Assembly: GCA_958510825.1 (NCBI GenBank)
Contig: OY294047.1
Coordinates: 48,963,365-49,027,364 of the forward strand
Length of the DNA: 64,000 nt
DNA from: Brachypterus glaber
Lineage: Eukaryota > Arthropoda > Insecta > Coleoptera > Kateretidae
Direction: 5' to 3'
Position 1 is the first letter of the stretch; every line of letters begins with the position of its first letter. Under the pieces are notes generated by a model. That model was not told the DNA's origin, did not search any database, and saw only the letters and a program-made list of their open reading frames with translations. The position numbers and the translations under genes were made by a program. This document shows positions 11,501 to 22,109 of this stretch, in pieces.

Positions 11501-12276
11501 TCGTCTCGATAGTTCAGTCCGGCTACAATGCGTACTGCTCTCCTTTGCAGGCGGAAAATTTTCTCCCTGCAATGTACCTTATTAATAAGATTACAATAAA
11601 ATGACTAAACTAATTGCCAAATTTTCGTGTTCTATACGGAATTTTCTTCAACCCTTTTTAAGATTCTGGACAACTAAATGTGTTTTCTACAAAGTCCAAA
11701 AATCTTGCTTTGTTGCCAAATGCTTTTCGCCCACTTAGAATAAACTTAGAGAGCTGGAATTTGGTACACATGCTTATCTGCCCTAACAAAATAATTTTTT
11801 TATCCCCCAACCCCCCTAGTAACTTCCTTATAAAATACAGGGTGATTCAGACATGAGTTGGGACCAACCTTTATGAGAACTTTTTTTCATATTTTTGGAC
11901 CTAGAATCGCACCTTAAACTTTTGTAACTTATTTCTGAAAAACCCTGTATAATGAAGCACTGTTTTGTTTTAGAGTTTGTTACTTTCTACTCATATGTAT
12001 AATACCAAGTGGTATGAACTTAGTGTAAGATGTAGAAGACTTATTCTTATCTTTATGCTCAATACTAATAAGCCTTTAGCATTGAGCATCGGTGGATTTC
12101 AAAATATGAGTTTAGAAGTTTTTCTTAAGGTAAGATGTGTTCGAGGAGCAGACTTTTAAAATTTGTTTCGGCATAAATTTTAATCTCTTGCAATTAAAAA
12201 ATAATTCAGTACTTTTTTTTAGATTATGAAGACTGCTTATAGCATTAGTACATTTATAAAAAACACAAAGAAATAA
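6350..12276 (+). CDS. Odorant receptor OR-B (7tm_6 family), intact exons with transposon-swollen introns
   Basis: Exons are 6350-7110, 7291-7390, 8320-8421, 11974-12129 and 12223-12276. Phases are 2,0,0,0 as in OR-A, and they join into 390 codons plus TAA. The protein follows OR-A throughout, from MHPETLDSCLQDVKYQMIAG through ILNKAINRLMLLDFIISST and CPYLATLLLQYGVTYW to KPLALSIGGFQNMSLEVFLK. It is a predicted seven-pass odor-gated channel subunit that would pair with Orco; the ligand is unknown. Introns 1 and 4 are short (180 and 93 bases). Intron 2 (929) and intron 3 (3552) hold repeats, a foldback element and two LINE tails. Splice sites look intact. AATAAA overlaps the stop codon at 12272-12277. 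Confidence 0.9.
7545..7830 (+). repeat. Dispersed repeat in OR-B intron 2, copy 1
   Basis: Contains AGCAAATACACACACTTT, GAATGAATCCATTCTAGCTC and AATATTTGACCAGTTTT. The same order occurs at 8574-8815 in intron 3, where about 40 internal bases are missing. The two copies flank exon 3. Confidence 0.75.
7831..8310. repeat. Transposon-derived sequence in OR-B intron 2
   Basis: Contains CTACCCTATCTCTATCTCAT (also near 40160), an inverted pair around 7900-7965 (CAACCAAATAAATACTGTAT and AATACAGTATTTTTTTGGTTG), TTTTTGGGTAGAACTTTTGT (also near 45345), and GCCGGCTCGTATGACAAA (also near 9170). The parts near 40.1 and 45.3 kb belong to the DNA element interrupted by the LINE there. Confidence 0.6.
8517..8568. 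repeat. (AT)n microsatellite
   Basis: Uninterrupted alternating AT for roughly 50 bases in OR-B intron 3. Confidence 0.9.
8574..8815 (+). repeat. Dispersed repeat in OR-B intron 3, copy 2
   Basis: Shorter copy of 7545-7830 in the same orientation, with GAATGAATCCATTCTAGCTC and AATATTTGACCAGTTTTTT. Confidence 0.75.
9080..9245. repeat. Imperfect palindrome with CG-rich arms
   Basis: GTATGGAATAGTCATTCCGC and GCGGAATATTGTCTATTCCA form imperfect inverted arms around GCCGGCTCGTATGACAAA. A partial copy lies at 8235-8310. Confidence 0.5.
9361..10631. mobile_element. Foldback element with ~125-bp arms of short tandem units and a 10-bp target duplication
   Basis: The left arm (9361-9483) and right arm (10497-10631) are reverse complements. 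Each is built from degenerate ~15-base units such as TAACATCTCTACTCC. The sequence AAAAAATAGG occurs directly outside both ends (9351-9360 and 10634-10643) and reads as a target-site duplication. The interior holds a LINE 3' end on the minus strand. The element lies in OR-B intron 3. Confidence 0.75.
9650..10380 (-). mobile_element. LINE 3' end (minus strand) with ATTCT-type tail
   Basis: On the minus strand the frame reads a LINE C-terminus: a NTRHGKN-like start near 10345, then MLIPKHKNSFYKKSPMYCCI and FYNKLPNELREIS, ending with a stop at 10151. AT-rich 3' UTR follows, ending in a short (TAGAA)n tail near 9652-9673. Such C-terminal patterns follow the reverse transcriptase of jockey/CR1-type LINEs. 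Only the 3' end is present, so it is a dead 5'-truncated insertion, nested in the foldback element. Confidence 0.7.
11046..11590 (-). mobile_element. LINE 3' end (minus strand), second example
   Basis: Minus-strand reading gives EKIFRLQRRAVRIVAGLNYR near 11570, then LQILTFPCVYILHCLIYI, then HYCIKFYNVLPISIRQL near 11310. This is the usual order at the C-terminus of jockey/CR1-type reverse-transcriptase proteins. A frameshift separates the parts. The 3' UTR ends in a (TAGAA)n tail at 11046-11071. It lies in OR-B intron 3. Confidence 0.75.
11836..11949. repeat. Short MITE ending next to the OR-B exon 4 acceptor
   Basis: The ends TACAGGGTGATTCAGA and TTTCTGAAAAACCCTGTA are inverted. The inside contains ACCAACCTTTATGAGAAC, shared with the larger elements at 29950-31145 and 45748-46371. 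It ends about 24 bases before exon 4, so it supplies part of the acceptor-side intron sequence. Confidence 0.7.
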
Positions 12277-12359
12277 ACTCTTTTTAAAATAGGGGCAAGC
12301 GTTGATTATACTTTATCTTAAAAAGTTTATTTTAAAACAGTTGATATAAAGCTCTCTAA

Positions 12360-12625
12360 AAATATGTAATATTTTGCATATAAATTAATTTGAATAAAAA
12401 TAGCACTCTAAAAGTATGTATTTTTTTTAAATACATCTCTGATATAATTAATAAATAAATTATATAATTGTTTAAATTAAGCTTTAGATTTTAATATGCA
12501 AATAAAACTTTACTACACATGTCTTATAACTTTCTTAGACGTTAATAAATATAATATTTTAAATTATTAATATTTTTGTTTCATATTTACCATACAACCA
12601 AAACAATTGTTAAGTTTTCTTGAGG
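12360..12625 (+). repeat. Third OR flank block, promoter-like, with lost start codon
   Basis: This begins with GCACTCTAAAAGTAT (the tail of the 3105 and 5871 blocks) and AATACATCTCTGATATAATT. It runs through CTTTCTTAGACGTTAATAAA to TTTCATATTTACCATACAAC. The last segment is the OR start region with CCATGG changed to CCATAC. No receptor coding sequence follows. Confidence 0.6.
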
Positions 12626-12639
12626 CAAAAAATTGACGA

Positions 12640-13772
12640 TTTTTGGATTTTTTTTCAGACGACCTGTATTATTTTTATGTACAAAACTTTTTACAAAGTA
12701 TTAGACAACTCTTAAAGTTCACAAAAAAAAACTGTTTCTTTTTTGCCGTCATAAATAAATGTGCAGCACGCGCTAAAGTTAGACACCTCAAAAATAACAT
12801 GGCAAACGGTTCCAGCGATAGCTCGACCCCCAATTGTCCGAAACACAAAAATCAAAAACAGTCTTGTTAAAAATGACATTCTTTAGTTTTCAAGTATAGA
12901 CATAAGTCAAAATTCCAAAACACAAAAATTACACGTGTATTTTAGTGAAAAAAAAAAACAGAAAAATGCAATTTTCCGACCAAAAACGGGTCAAAAAGGA
13001 GGAATAAAAAATAAAATACAAGCCTTTAAAAAATTTTTTTTACACTAGCGAACTCGCCAACATGATTTTCGACAAAATATCGAAAGATTTAGTTCAATAT
13101 GTTAAATAGTTTTTTTTAATCGCTGGAACCGTTTTAAAAAATGAAATTTTGAGAAAAACGCGTTTAAAGTTTTTTTTTATTTTAAAGTATACAAAACAAG
13201 CACCAATAAAATTAATTCTGCAGGTCAATTCTACAATAAAAACTGAGCAAAAAAGTATTGTTTACCGAAAAACTAAATTTAATATTAAAGGAGTAATAGC
13301 CTTTTAAAAAGTAACATTTTTGGTGACACAGAATGTAACTTCCTCTTAATTCCATTTATTTTTTGAAAACGCTTGCTCCTACAGTGTTACACTATCTGAC
13401 AATTTTTATGTATTTTTACTTAAGGAATCTATATTTTTTACAAAAAATTAAAAAAAAAGATACACATAAAAAAGTTTGGGGCAAAAAACTGGTAAGGTTT
13501 CGTTTCGCATGCCCCTGGTTAAAATAAGCACATAAAAATAACATACTAAGATGGACGTTATTAAGATTAGTTCATACCAAAAACCTCCTTGCTGTATCTT
13601 AAAGGGTTCCTGAGTTATTAAATAAATACCGAATTTTTTAGCCACATTCAAAGGAGCCTATCTCCCTTACGACGTATTAGACATATGTTTATAGGAACTT
13701 TTTGTCATATTTTATAATGTAGAATCGCCCCTTAAAATTTTATAATTTTATTATTTTTTTATGTATATTTTA

Positions 13773-13804
<32 letters not shown>

Positions 13805-14770
13805 ACTTTTTAAACAAGACAAATTTCTTCAAAATATTTTAGGTGCGTATTCTACACATATGGAGTAGTATAAAAAAACAAAAAAAATCAATTTTTTGAA
13901 ATCAAAAATCAGAACAACCCCTTAATAAAAGTTATATCATTTTACATAAAAACTATTTTTTCCTTTGTACAGGGTATCTGTAGTCTTTTGTCATTAGGTA
14001 AAGGGTATGATTCTGCATCACAAAACTTGAAAGTCTAGAGTCCAGGTCCGGAACCAAACCCTAAGAGAGATACGATACTTTAAAATTTGACTAAAAATAA
14101 GGTTTTTAATTAATAATCCGTTACCCTTTGAGCTAAAGTCGCTTACTCGTTACGAAATAGTAGTTTTTTTTAAATAAAATTGGTAGTGTAGTTTTTAATT
14201 TCAATATTTTTTTATTCCATATTCAAGAAGGCAAGGAATTTTAGGCATAGCTTAACGAAAGGCTTTTTCACCGGTTAAAAAAAAAATTAAATAGTTCTTT
14301 TTTTTCAGAGTAGATAATAATTGTGTTTACCTGTCAGAGGGTAAACCACGTCATGTCTATTGTGTAGATATTATTTTATTTATAATTAGGTATTATTACT
14401 AGGTATAATTTAATTTAAGTAGTTTAATTTTATAATACAGTAGCTGCATAGTAGAAGAGTTTATTATATCTTTACTTTAGACTATGAGAAAGGAAAAAAA
14501 TGAACCAAAGTGCCTTAAATACATCTTTTAAAAATTTTCATCCATCTGTACATCTGCTCATCTGGTTATTATGTTTTCTTTGAAGAAAAAATTACTTTGA
14601 TTAAAATAGGTTTTGCAAAAACAATTGGAAAAAACCGCCAAGCCAAATGGCGCTTAACGTGTTAAACAGTCACACATACCAAATTCAAAAAAAAAAATCG
14701 ATTTCAAAACAAAAAAGTTAAGGAGGTGCCACTTAAAATATATTTTAAGCATCAATCACTTTTATTGAAT
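12640..14770. other. Transposon-derived spacer between OR-B and OR-C, no gene
   Basis: I see no exon here. Parts match, in inverted orientation, the inside of the elements at 29950-31145 and 45748-46371 (CTACAGTGTTACACTATCTG, AATGTAACTTCCTCTTAATT). An (AT)n run lies near 13777-13800. AGGTTTTTAATTAATAATCC near 14100 belongs to the same family. Bases 14330-14480 resemble 15370-15540 (TTTATTTATAATTAGGTAT). Confidence 0.5.
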
Positions 14771-14777
14771 CAATGCT

Positions 14778-15325
14778 TAACCCTTTCGCTCCGGGTTTGT
14801 TTTCTTTGAATTTCGAAAACTTTTTTTGTGTATATATAATAAAATGCTATCAAAAGTACCTAACAAATATATTTTTTTTAAATGTTCTTTTACAAAAAAT
14901 GAGTGGGATATGTTTGTCCCAATATAAAATATTATGTGACCCTGCACAAACAAACCCAGTTAGTGTGTCAAATAAAAAAAAATGTTTGGATTCTTATGTA
15001 AAAAGGTTTTCTAAATAAGAATCCGACAAAAAAAGAAATTTGTTAATTTGACGCACTAATTGGTTTTCTTTGTACAGGGTCACATATAGTGTTTATAGCT
15101 GCTCAAATATATCCCATTAGTAACTTATAGTTAAGTATTGATATCACTTGTTATCAAGTTTGGACTATAAAATACCAATATGTTCCTGTTTTGTACATTT
15201 TAAATGTTCTTTTTGGCTATAGGATTTTTTCAACACCTGCTGGAAGATATATATCCCTACAGAAGCTAAAGGTATTTTTAAACATCTGCTGGGACATATA
15301 TGTTCCTACAGGAGCGAAGGGGTTA
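14778..15325. repeat. Foldback MITE with AACCCTTTCGCTCC ends
   Basis: TAACCCTTTCGCTCC at the left and GGAGCGAAGGGGTTA at the right are inverted. The interior also partly folds back (GTGACCCTGCACAAACAAAC against TTTGTACAGGGTCACATA). Confidence 0.7.
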
Positions 15326-15627
15326 AAATGTCTTGCCATCAACGGTTTAAAATTAATGAAATTGTTTTTTTCAGTGTACTTGATTCCCTGTGTTTACCCG
15401 TCTTGGTTGAATTATGTCAGGGCTATTGTCTAGACAATAATTTATTTATAATTAGGTATAATTATTGGGTTAAACTTAATTTAATTTAATATAATTTTAT
15501 AATATAATAATTATATTAAATAAGTTATAAACTTTTTACGCAGTAGTGAAGTATTTTACGTTTAATTTAGATCCTGATGAAGTAAACTTTTTTCCAAAAT
15601 GAAAATTTTTTGTACCAAAGTTTGTTA

Positions 15628-15808
15628 TACGGGGTGTTTTTCAAAGGTGGCTCTCCCCTATAACTTTTTTATTCTTGAAGGTATAAGAATAATATTTACA
15701 GGGTGTCTATAAAACAATATCTCGAGCAATATCACCTAACGTATTTTTTCACTTCCGGTTTAACCGGAAATTACCCCAACTTTTGAATTTTAAATGGAAC
15801 ACCCTGTA
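15628..15808. repeat. Short MITE with ACGGGGTGT / ACACCCTGT ends
   Basis: Starts TACGGGGTGTTTTTCAAAGG and ends AAATGGAACACCCTGTA. The right end matches the 34459-34615 element (AAATGGAACACCCCGTA). Confidence 0.65.
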
Positions 15809-16069
15809 CATTTTTACATATATGAATTCTCCATTAAATTATGTGTATTATCCCAAGTTTTTGTCAAATTTTGACACATGCCTATCTGATGACAATACAA
15901 TTACGAAAAAAACTTTTATCCAACACCTTCACAGAAACACTTGTTTTGAGCACTATTTTAAATGTCAAAAGAGAGTTTTTTTCCACTAGTGACTAAAAAA
16001 CTTTTCACCCACTCTTTTACGTACAGTTTTTGATCTCACCCAAAATTAGTTACATACCCTATTAATTAA

Positions 16070-16205
16070 GGGCCACTTGCACCAAATTTTGGTACGGGAT
16101 TAACTCAGCTAAACCGAGTTTAAGTTAAAAATGCTGCGTTCTGATTGGCCATCCGTCAATTTAATCCAAGTTTAAAGTTAAACCATCATTGGTGCAAGTG
16201 GCCCT
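16070..16205. repeat. 136-bp MITE with GGGCCACTTGCACCAA termini
   Basis: The left end GGGCCACTTGCACCAA and right end TTGGTGCAAGTGGCCCT are inverted repeats. The inside is short and non-coding. Confidence 0.85.
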
Positions 16206-18072
16206 AAGTATTATAACTATTCTATAAATAGAAGCACGTTAACTAAACCATAAAAATTAAAGAAAACCCCAAATTATTCTTTAGTTTTTGAATAAAATAC
16301 TGTTTTTATTAAAAATTCGTCCATTTTGACGTTTGTAAGAAATGTAAAACTAGCAATTGTTTATTTTTAATAGGCATACTTAGGCCATGGCTACCTATTA
16401 TTTTAGTATTAAGAAAACTTAATCTTAATATTTTTGACATAATTTTTCACAAAATTATAGATTTTTATTTAAAAATAAAAGGTGTTGGATAAAATTAAAT
16501 TCTCAACTCGTGTATTAAGTGATTTTATCCACTTAATACACTAGTTAAGAAAATAACTATTTTTTTATTTTTTTTAAGTATTTGGGAAAATGCAATTTAC
16601 CACTTTGAATAGTATTTAATGGAATGCGTAGCATTTACGGATTGTCTTACTCGTCCATCTCGTTAGGCATTTGTTTTTTTAATAAAAAATGAAGCGCTCG
16701 GTAGATTTTTTAAATTTTCGGTGAAAATCATATATATGGACGGTACTATTGAATGGTAAAGGAATTTTAGGGCTTCCGAACAAAAAAAAAAACAAAAAGC
16801 TCCGTGTATACTCGATGACAATATAATTTTACATAAAGTCTCTATTTCACTCCCAATAAGGGTTGCTTTACACGTTATTAAAGGATAACTGAAAAACTTG
16901 AAAAAAAAATAATATAAAAATAAGTTTATGAAGTTAAAACCCTTCTATTAGTAAAAAAGAATTAATAGATAACCTCTCAAACCATAGACAAAATAAACAA
17001 ATAAATCGATTTTTGACCGTCTGCGCATACTTCTGAGTCCCGACTAAATGCGTCCTCCATGTTATACTACACAGATATTTATTTATTTTTACCAGTAATT
17101 TAAATATAAAAATATAATTCTTCGCACACACCTCTAACATATTCGTGCAACAGGTTAACATAACCTAATTTATGTATGTTTTGAGTTTGTTTTCGAGGTT
17201 TCTCTGTTATTTTTTCTATGCGTTTAGTGTTTTGTGCTAGAAGGGTGAACATTTTATTTTATTATAGACTATATAATAGCGTTTTTGAACTTTTAAAGTC
17301 TTTCTGTGTTTTTTGTATATTTTATAGTGCTTTTTCAAAGAACTAGTAAAGTCTTTGCAATGACGTGTTTTATAAAAAGTTGAAGAAACATAAAACGACT
17401 GCTACCTGCAGACAGCAGTATCATATTTTTTAGGTAAGTTTGATTTTTTTTAATATAACATAAGAAAACATTAAAAAGTAAGGTTATGTCGTTTATTTAT
17501 TTACATTTTACCCACTAATTTAAATTTCCCCGCTGATTTCTGACGTAACTTCCGATCAAAATAAAGGACTCGTAAATTTGTATATAACCTTGAGATGACA
17601 GCTCATCTATGTTCTTTGTCTATGTCTCAAACCTAAAGCTTCAAACTCTTGAAAACCACATTCTATTATCATTTGATGTCACAAACCTATACACCTCTGT
17701 TCCCAGATAAGAAACCATCCCTCTAATAAGTGGTATCCTTGGAGACAAAATTTCTGATCACGTGAAAATGGACATTTTAGCACTCCTGCAATTATGCCTT
17801 GATCAAGACTCTTTTGTTTGGACTAGCATGGGTAAACTATTTTCAAGATACTTTTCAGACATCTTTCTTTATTTACCCCCCTGGAGGGTGAGGGGGTAAA
17901 TATTTTTAAATGTTTTCAATATTTTCTTCAAAGGTTTTTGAGGTCGGCGAAAATGAATTTGATAATAATTTTTTTTTAACTTCAGCCTCAGGGGTGGGAG
18001 TGAATATTTTTAAATGTTTACAATAGTCTAGTGAAAATTGGTATATAGGGGTTTTTGAGGTAACTATACCGA
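16206..18072. other. AT-rich spacer, no gene seen
   Basis: No exon, RNA gene or clear transposon end is visible. Bases 17880-18060 contain GGGGTTTTTGAGGTAACTAT, related to sequence in the duplicated OR-C and OR-D downstream flanks (near 19925 and 26205). Confidence 0.4.
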
Positions 18073-18754
18073 TGCGCAGAAGGGTTTGGTAGAACATATT
18101 TATGCGCAGAAGGGTTTAATAATACATGCATATGCGCAAAAGTGTTCTGCCAAATATATACAAAAATACTATTGCTAGAAGTGTTTGGCGGAACATATTT
18201 ATGCGCAGATTTATTTAATAGTATATACAAATGCGAAAAAGTGTTTTGACAAACACATATAAATGTACCATGCGCAGAAGCGTTTGGTGGAACATATTTA
18301 TGAGCAGAAGTGTTTAATAATACATGAAAATGCTCAAGAGTCTTCTGGTGAACATATACAAATATACCATGCGAAGTAGTATTTGGTAGAACACATTTAT
18401 GCGAAAAAGTGATTAATAATACATACTAATGCGCAAACCATATACATATATATCATGTGCAGTAGTGTTTGGTCGAACATATTTATGCGCAAAAGTTTTT
18501 AATAATAAATACGAATGAACAATGAACAAAAGTATTCTGGCAAACAAATATAAATATACTATGAGCAGAACTGTTTGTTGTAACATATTAAAGCGCAGAA
18601 ATTTTTAATAAAACTTACGATTGCGCAAAATAGTTATGGCAAACATATACAAATATACTATGCGCAGAAGTGTTCGATTGCAAATATTTATGTTCAGAAC
18701 AGTTTAATAGTACGTACAAATGCGCACAAGTGTTCTAGAAAACATGTACAAATA
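18073..18754 (+). repeat. Minisatellite: seven higher-order units of ~99 bp (30+30+39)
   Basis: Each unit has three related subunits beginning TGCGCAGAAG or TGCGCAAAAG. A ends TTTGGTAGAACATATTTA, B ends TTTAATAATACATACAA, and C ends CTGGCAAACATATACAAATA. Subunit order A-B-C holds through seven cycles, with subunit C shortened in cycle 4. Two more cycles precede OR-D at 20916-21107. The array lies within the duplicated OR-C/OR-D 5' flank. Confidence 0.85.
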
Positions 18755-18883
18755 CACTGCTCAGTAAAAAAGCTTTCCTTTTTTTCACCTCCTTGATTGA
18801 TGGATTTTTTATTATCAGTAACAATAAAAAATCGATTTCACGCACGCAGGTGTAAAATGGGAAAGCTTTTTTACTGGGCAGTG
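18755..18883. repeat. 129-bp MITE abutting the minisatellite, upstream of OR-C
   Basis: The ends CACTGCTCAGTAAAAAAGCT and AGCTTTTTTACTGGGCAGTG are inverted. A close copy is at 21108-21236, and one-armed copies are near 19905-20020 and 26205-26296. Confidence 0.85.
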
Positions 18884-19058
18884 CATTTTTATGTAGGCTA
18901 GTGTTATTTAAATATATATTTTATATAATTGTTTAATTAAATTAGCAGAACTTCATTATTCTAATAAAGTTTTATGTCTCTTTACAACAATTCTGCGTTT
19001 TATTTTATTTAAATTTTAGTTTAAACTTGCTTAAGCTTTACTTTGGTACATATTTATC

Positions 19059-19580
19059 ATGGATCCAGAAAGCTATGTTTCTTGCTTACAATATGTCAAA
19101 TATTTTATGATGACTGCAGGAGCATGGCCCTTTTTTGTAACTAAGAACAACAAAATAAGTACATTTTTACGATATGGTTCTATAATCATCTACAGTTGTT
19201 TTATATTTTACATGATAAGTCTCTATATTAGAACAATTATTGACTATCGGAAAGGAAATGAAAAGGACGTGGTTAACTTGATTTTTTTTTCTAGACTATT
19301 ACATAAACCAAATTTAAACAGTTTCAGTTTGCATTTCGCCAATAAAATATCTTTTAAAATTATTAAAAAAATTACTTTTGACTTGGTAAAACTAAATTAT
19401 TTAATTTGTTGGACACCCAGCTGCCTAAACTTTGCCATTTTTTATTATTTTTTAATTGCACTAGGACGATCTAATCATGGAAACAAAAATAAAAAATTAA
19501 GAAGCATAGTTCAGAAACAGGTACTGTCCCATTCAATAACATGTCCCACTCATAGTGATCTCCCCCTGGTACTTAAATAA
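19059..19580 (+). pseudogene. Odorant receptor OR-C: 5' part of exon 1 fused to downstream flank
   Basis: The first ~74 codons (MDPESYVSCLQYVKYFMMTA through RKGNEKDVVNL) align with the start of OR-A, OR-B and OR-D. At about 19280 the receptor sequence stops and the frame runs on to 19580 through sequence that also lies downstream of OR-D, starting near 25535. A deletion between exon 1 and the 3' flank therefore removed the rest of the receptor. The junction is T-rich on both sides. Only the first membrane segment would be encoded, so no channel could be made. The start region is better preserved than in OR-D and shows what OR-D lost. Confidence 0.85.
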
Positions 19581-20275
19581 TTTTTTTATTTAGATAAAAT
19601 ACGTAGTGTAGTACTTAAATTAAATATTTTTAGTTATATAAATTATGTAGTACTTAAATAAAAGTTTAGTTAGATAAAATACGTAGTGTAGTATTTCATT
19701 TTTTTTACTACCAACCTTATTCCGAACCGCAAGGCAGTCTCGATATTCAAGAGACTTAAAATTTGGCATACAGGTATTTTACCAAAAGTTCTCGCTCAGG
19801 ATTGTTTGTGGTGAACATTGGAGGGCAAATGGGAAAAAATACATTTTTTTACAAAAAAATAAAAAAATTCTAAATCCACCCTCTTAGGGGCGGGGGGTAA
19901 TTTCATTGAGAATTTACATATTGGGGTTTTTGAGGTTGCTGAAAGTGAATCAGATAATAAAAATTCATTTCACGCGCGGAGGTGAAAAATGGAAAAGCTT
20001 TTTTACTGGACTACATTTTTAATTAAAATCTGTTTTATTTCTAGTAACCACAAAAAGTTGTCCTGTTGCCCTTACCAGATTTTAGCTTTTGGACTCCGGA
20101 AAAGTAATTGCTCTCTAACTATTAATCTGGTTTCCCCAACCAGTTGTTATTTTTGTGCATAAACTGCCCTAAAATGCAAAATAATAGCAATGTTTTTTTT
20201 TTACTCAAGACTTTCCAAGTTTATATTTATTGTGATGGGGAAAATAAAATATATTGCTTGTAAATAACCAGTCAT
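19290..20275 (+). repeat. Downstream OR flank, copy 1 (paired with 25535-26555)
   Basis: About 1 kb repeated in direct orientation. Shared landmarks include GACTATTACATAAACCAAAT, ACCTTATTC-type sequence, GGCATACAGGTATTTTACCA, CATTTCACGCGCGGAGGTGA and AACCACAAAAAGTTGTCC. Both copies include motifs of the form GATAAAATACGTAGTGTAGT. Confidence 0.85.
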
Positions 20276-20289
20276 CGGCGAATTTCCAG

Positions 20290-20750
20290 TGCTCGCATAG
20301 GCGCCGCGTCGATTGACTTTAAAATACCGGTACTGATAAAACCGATTTTTGGACAAAATACCGGTATTAGAATAGTACCGATTTCGGTATAGTACCCCTA
20401 ACTGCCATTTATAGCCCTCATTTAAACCTACCTATACAGTCTACCTTTTTTTTTAAATGTAAGATCACTGTAAAAAGTAAACTGAATATTCAGTTACAAA
20501 TGGACAGGAAGTTATGATCGTATACAAATGTACTTTAATTTTTGTTAAAAACACTATAGTTCTAAAGTCACGTACTTTAATATTTAAGGACGGACATAAA
20601 ATGTTACGTGTTTTTTTAACAAAAATTAAAGTATATTTTTACATACGCATTTAGTGCTACTAAGAGTGGCTTTGACCATATTTTCTTTCACATTTCTCGA
20701 CGTTCTAGACTTTCCGGAGACAAAATCAGTAAAAAAAATTTGCCTTCATC
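20290..20750 (+). repeat. Dispersed repeat, copy 1 (paired with 29320-29750)
   Basis: Shares ACCGATTTCGGTATAGTACC, GTAAACTGAATATTCAGTTA and TTAATATTTAAGGACGGACAT. Part of it matches the left end of the element at 40000-45455. Confidence 0.8.
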
Positions 20751-20915
20751 AATCTGTCTGTCCACTCGCTAACACTTGCTAACTCCAATTAAATAAGATA
20801 TCGAGAAGCGGTTTTTTGCATATTGTTTCTTATCGTTTTTCAAAGAGCTGATTAGATTTTGGGGGTAAATTAATGGGGGTAAGGGAGTAAGAATGGGGTA
20901 AAACTCCTAGTTTTA

Positions 20916-21107
20916 GCGCAGCAGGGTTTGGTAGAACATCTTTATGGGCAGAAGTGTTTAATAATACATGGAAATGCTCAACAGTCTTCTGGTAAACATA
21001 TACAAATATACCATGCGCAGCAATGTTCGTTATGTTATATTTATATGCAGAACAGTTTAATAGTACATACGAATGCGCACAAGTGTTTTAGCAAACATAT
21101 ACAAATA
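20916..21107 (+). repeat. Same minisatellite, two higher-order units, upstream of OR-D
   Basis: Two A-B-C cycles as at 18073-18754, e.g. AGCGCAGCAGGGTTTGGTAG and TGCGCACAAGTGTTTTAGCA. The array runs directly into the MITE at 21108, as it does upstream of OR-C. Confidence 0.85.
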
Positions 21108-21236
21108 CACTGCCCAGTAAAAAAGCTTTCCTATTTTCCACCTCCTTGATTGATGGATTTTTTATTATCAGTAACAATAAAAAATTAATTACACGCGCGC
21201 AGGTAAAAAATGGGAAAGCTTTTTTACTGGGCAGTG
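21108..21236. repeat. MITE upstream of OR-D (copy of 18755-18883)
   Basis: The ends CACTGCCCAGTAAAAAAGCT and AGCTTTTTTACTGGGCAGTG are inverted. Its position relative to the minisatellite matches OR-C, so it was duplicated with the gene. Confidence 0.85.
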
Positions 21237-22068
21237 TATTTTTATGTAGACCAGTGTTATTTAAATATATATTTTATATAATTGTTTAATTAAATTAGCA
21301 GAACTTCATATTTATCATGGATCCAGAAAGCTATGGCCCTTTTTTGTAACTAAGAACAACAAAATAAGTACATTTATACGATATGGTTCTATAATGATCT
21401 ACAGTTGTTTTATATTTTTCATGATAAGTCTCTATATTAGAACAATTATTGACTATCGGAAAGGAAATGAAACGGACGTGGTTAACTTAGCAGCAGTATT
21501 GGCACTTATGGGAATATCCGCCAAGGTATATTGTTTGAGGCAAAAGTATTTTAAACCTATCCTGTCAGGAATCCTCGAATACGAAGAACGAATAAAAAAG
21601 AGTACTCAAAATATAAATGATATATATGTGATTCACATTAAAAAAGTTTTACTTTTTTTTAGACTGTTTATTGCAGGTTTTAGCATGGCAGTTTTAATTC
21701 TTTATTTATATGAGTGTTTAAACTACAGAGCAGGTAAAAAGTTTTCAACTGTTCCTTTATATTTGTATGACCTAAGTGAAGATAGGAGACTTTTAATATT
21801 AATAATAGAGTTTACTGGTGGTTTAACTGTCGATTTGTACTTCATTCTTGGCCAAGGGGCTATATTATCAATTGTTGCAAATATTCTAGCGAGGTTAAAA
21901 GTTTTGTCGCATCTAATTATTAACATGGAAACATTTTCAGAAGAAAGAAAGCATTTATATAAAGACAAAGATGATGCAATTTATAATGTATTGAAATTTA
22001 TTATCATTGAACATCAAAATATTAAACAGTAAGTGTAAATTGCATTTTCCCAAATACTTTTTTTGAAA

Positions 22069-22070
22069 AA

Positions 22071-22108
<38 letters not shown>
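22069..22108. repeat. (TAA)n microsatellite
   Basis: Run of AAT/TAA trinucleotides in the intron after OR-D exon 1. Confidence 0.85.
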
Positions 22109-22109
22109 T

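Noticed and set aside
18018..18230. 70-aa minus-strand frame with repeated PSAHKY-like pieces
   Set aside because: It is a translation of the 30-base minisatellite units.
19300..19580. The second half of the OR-C frame as a novel receptor C-terminus
   Set aside because: The same sequence lies outside any gene at 25535-25800, where it has frame differences, so it is flank DNA read through by chance.
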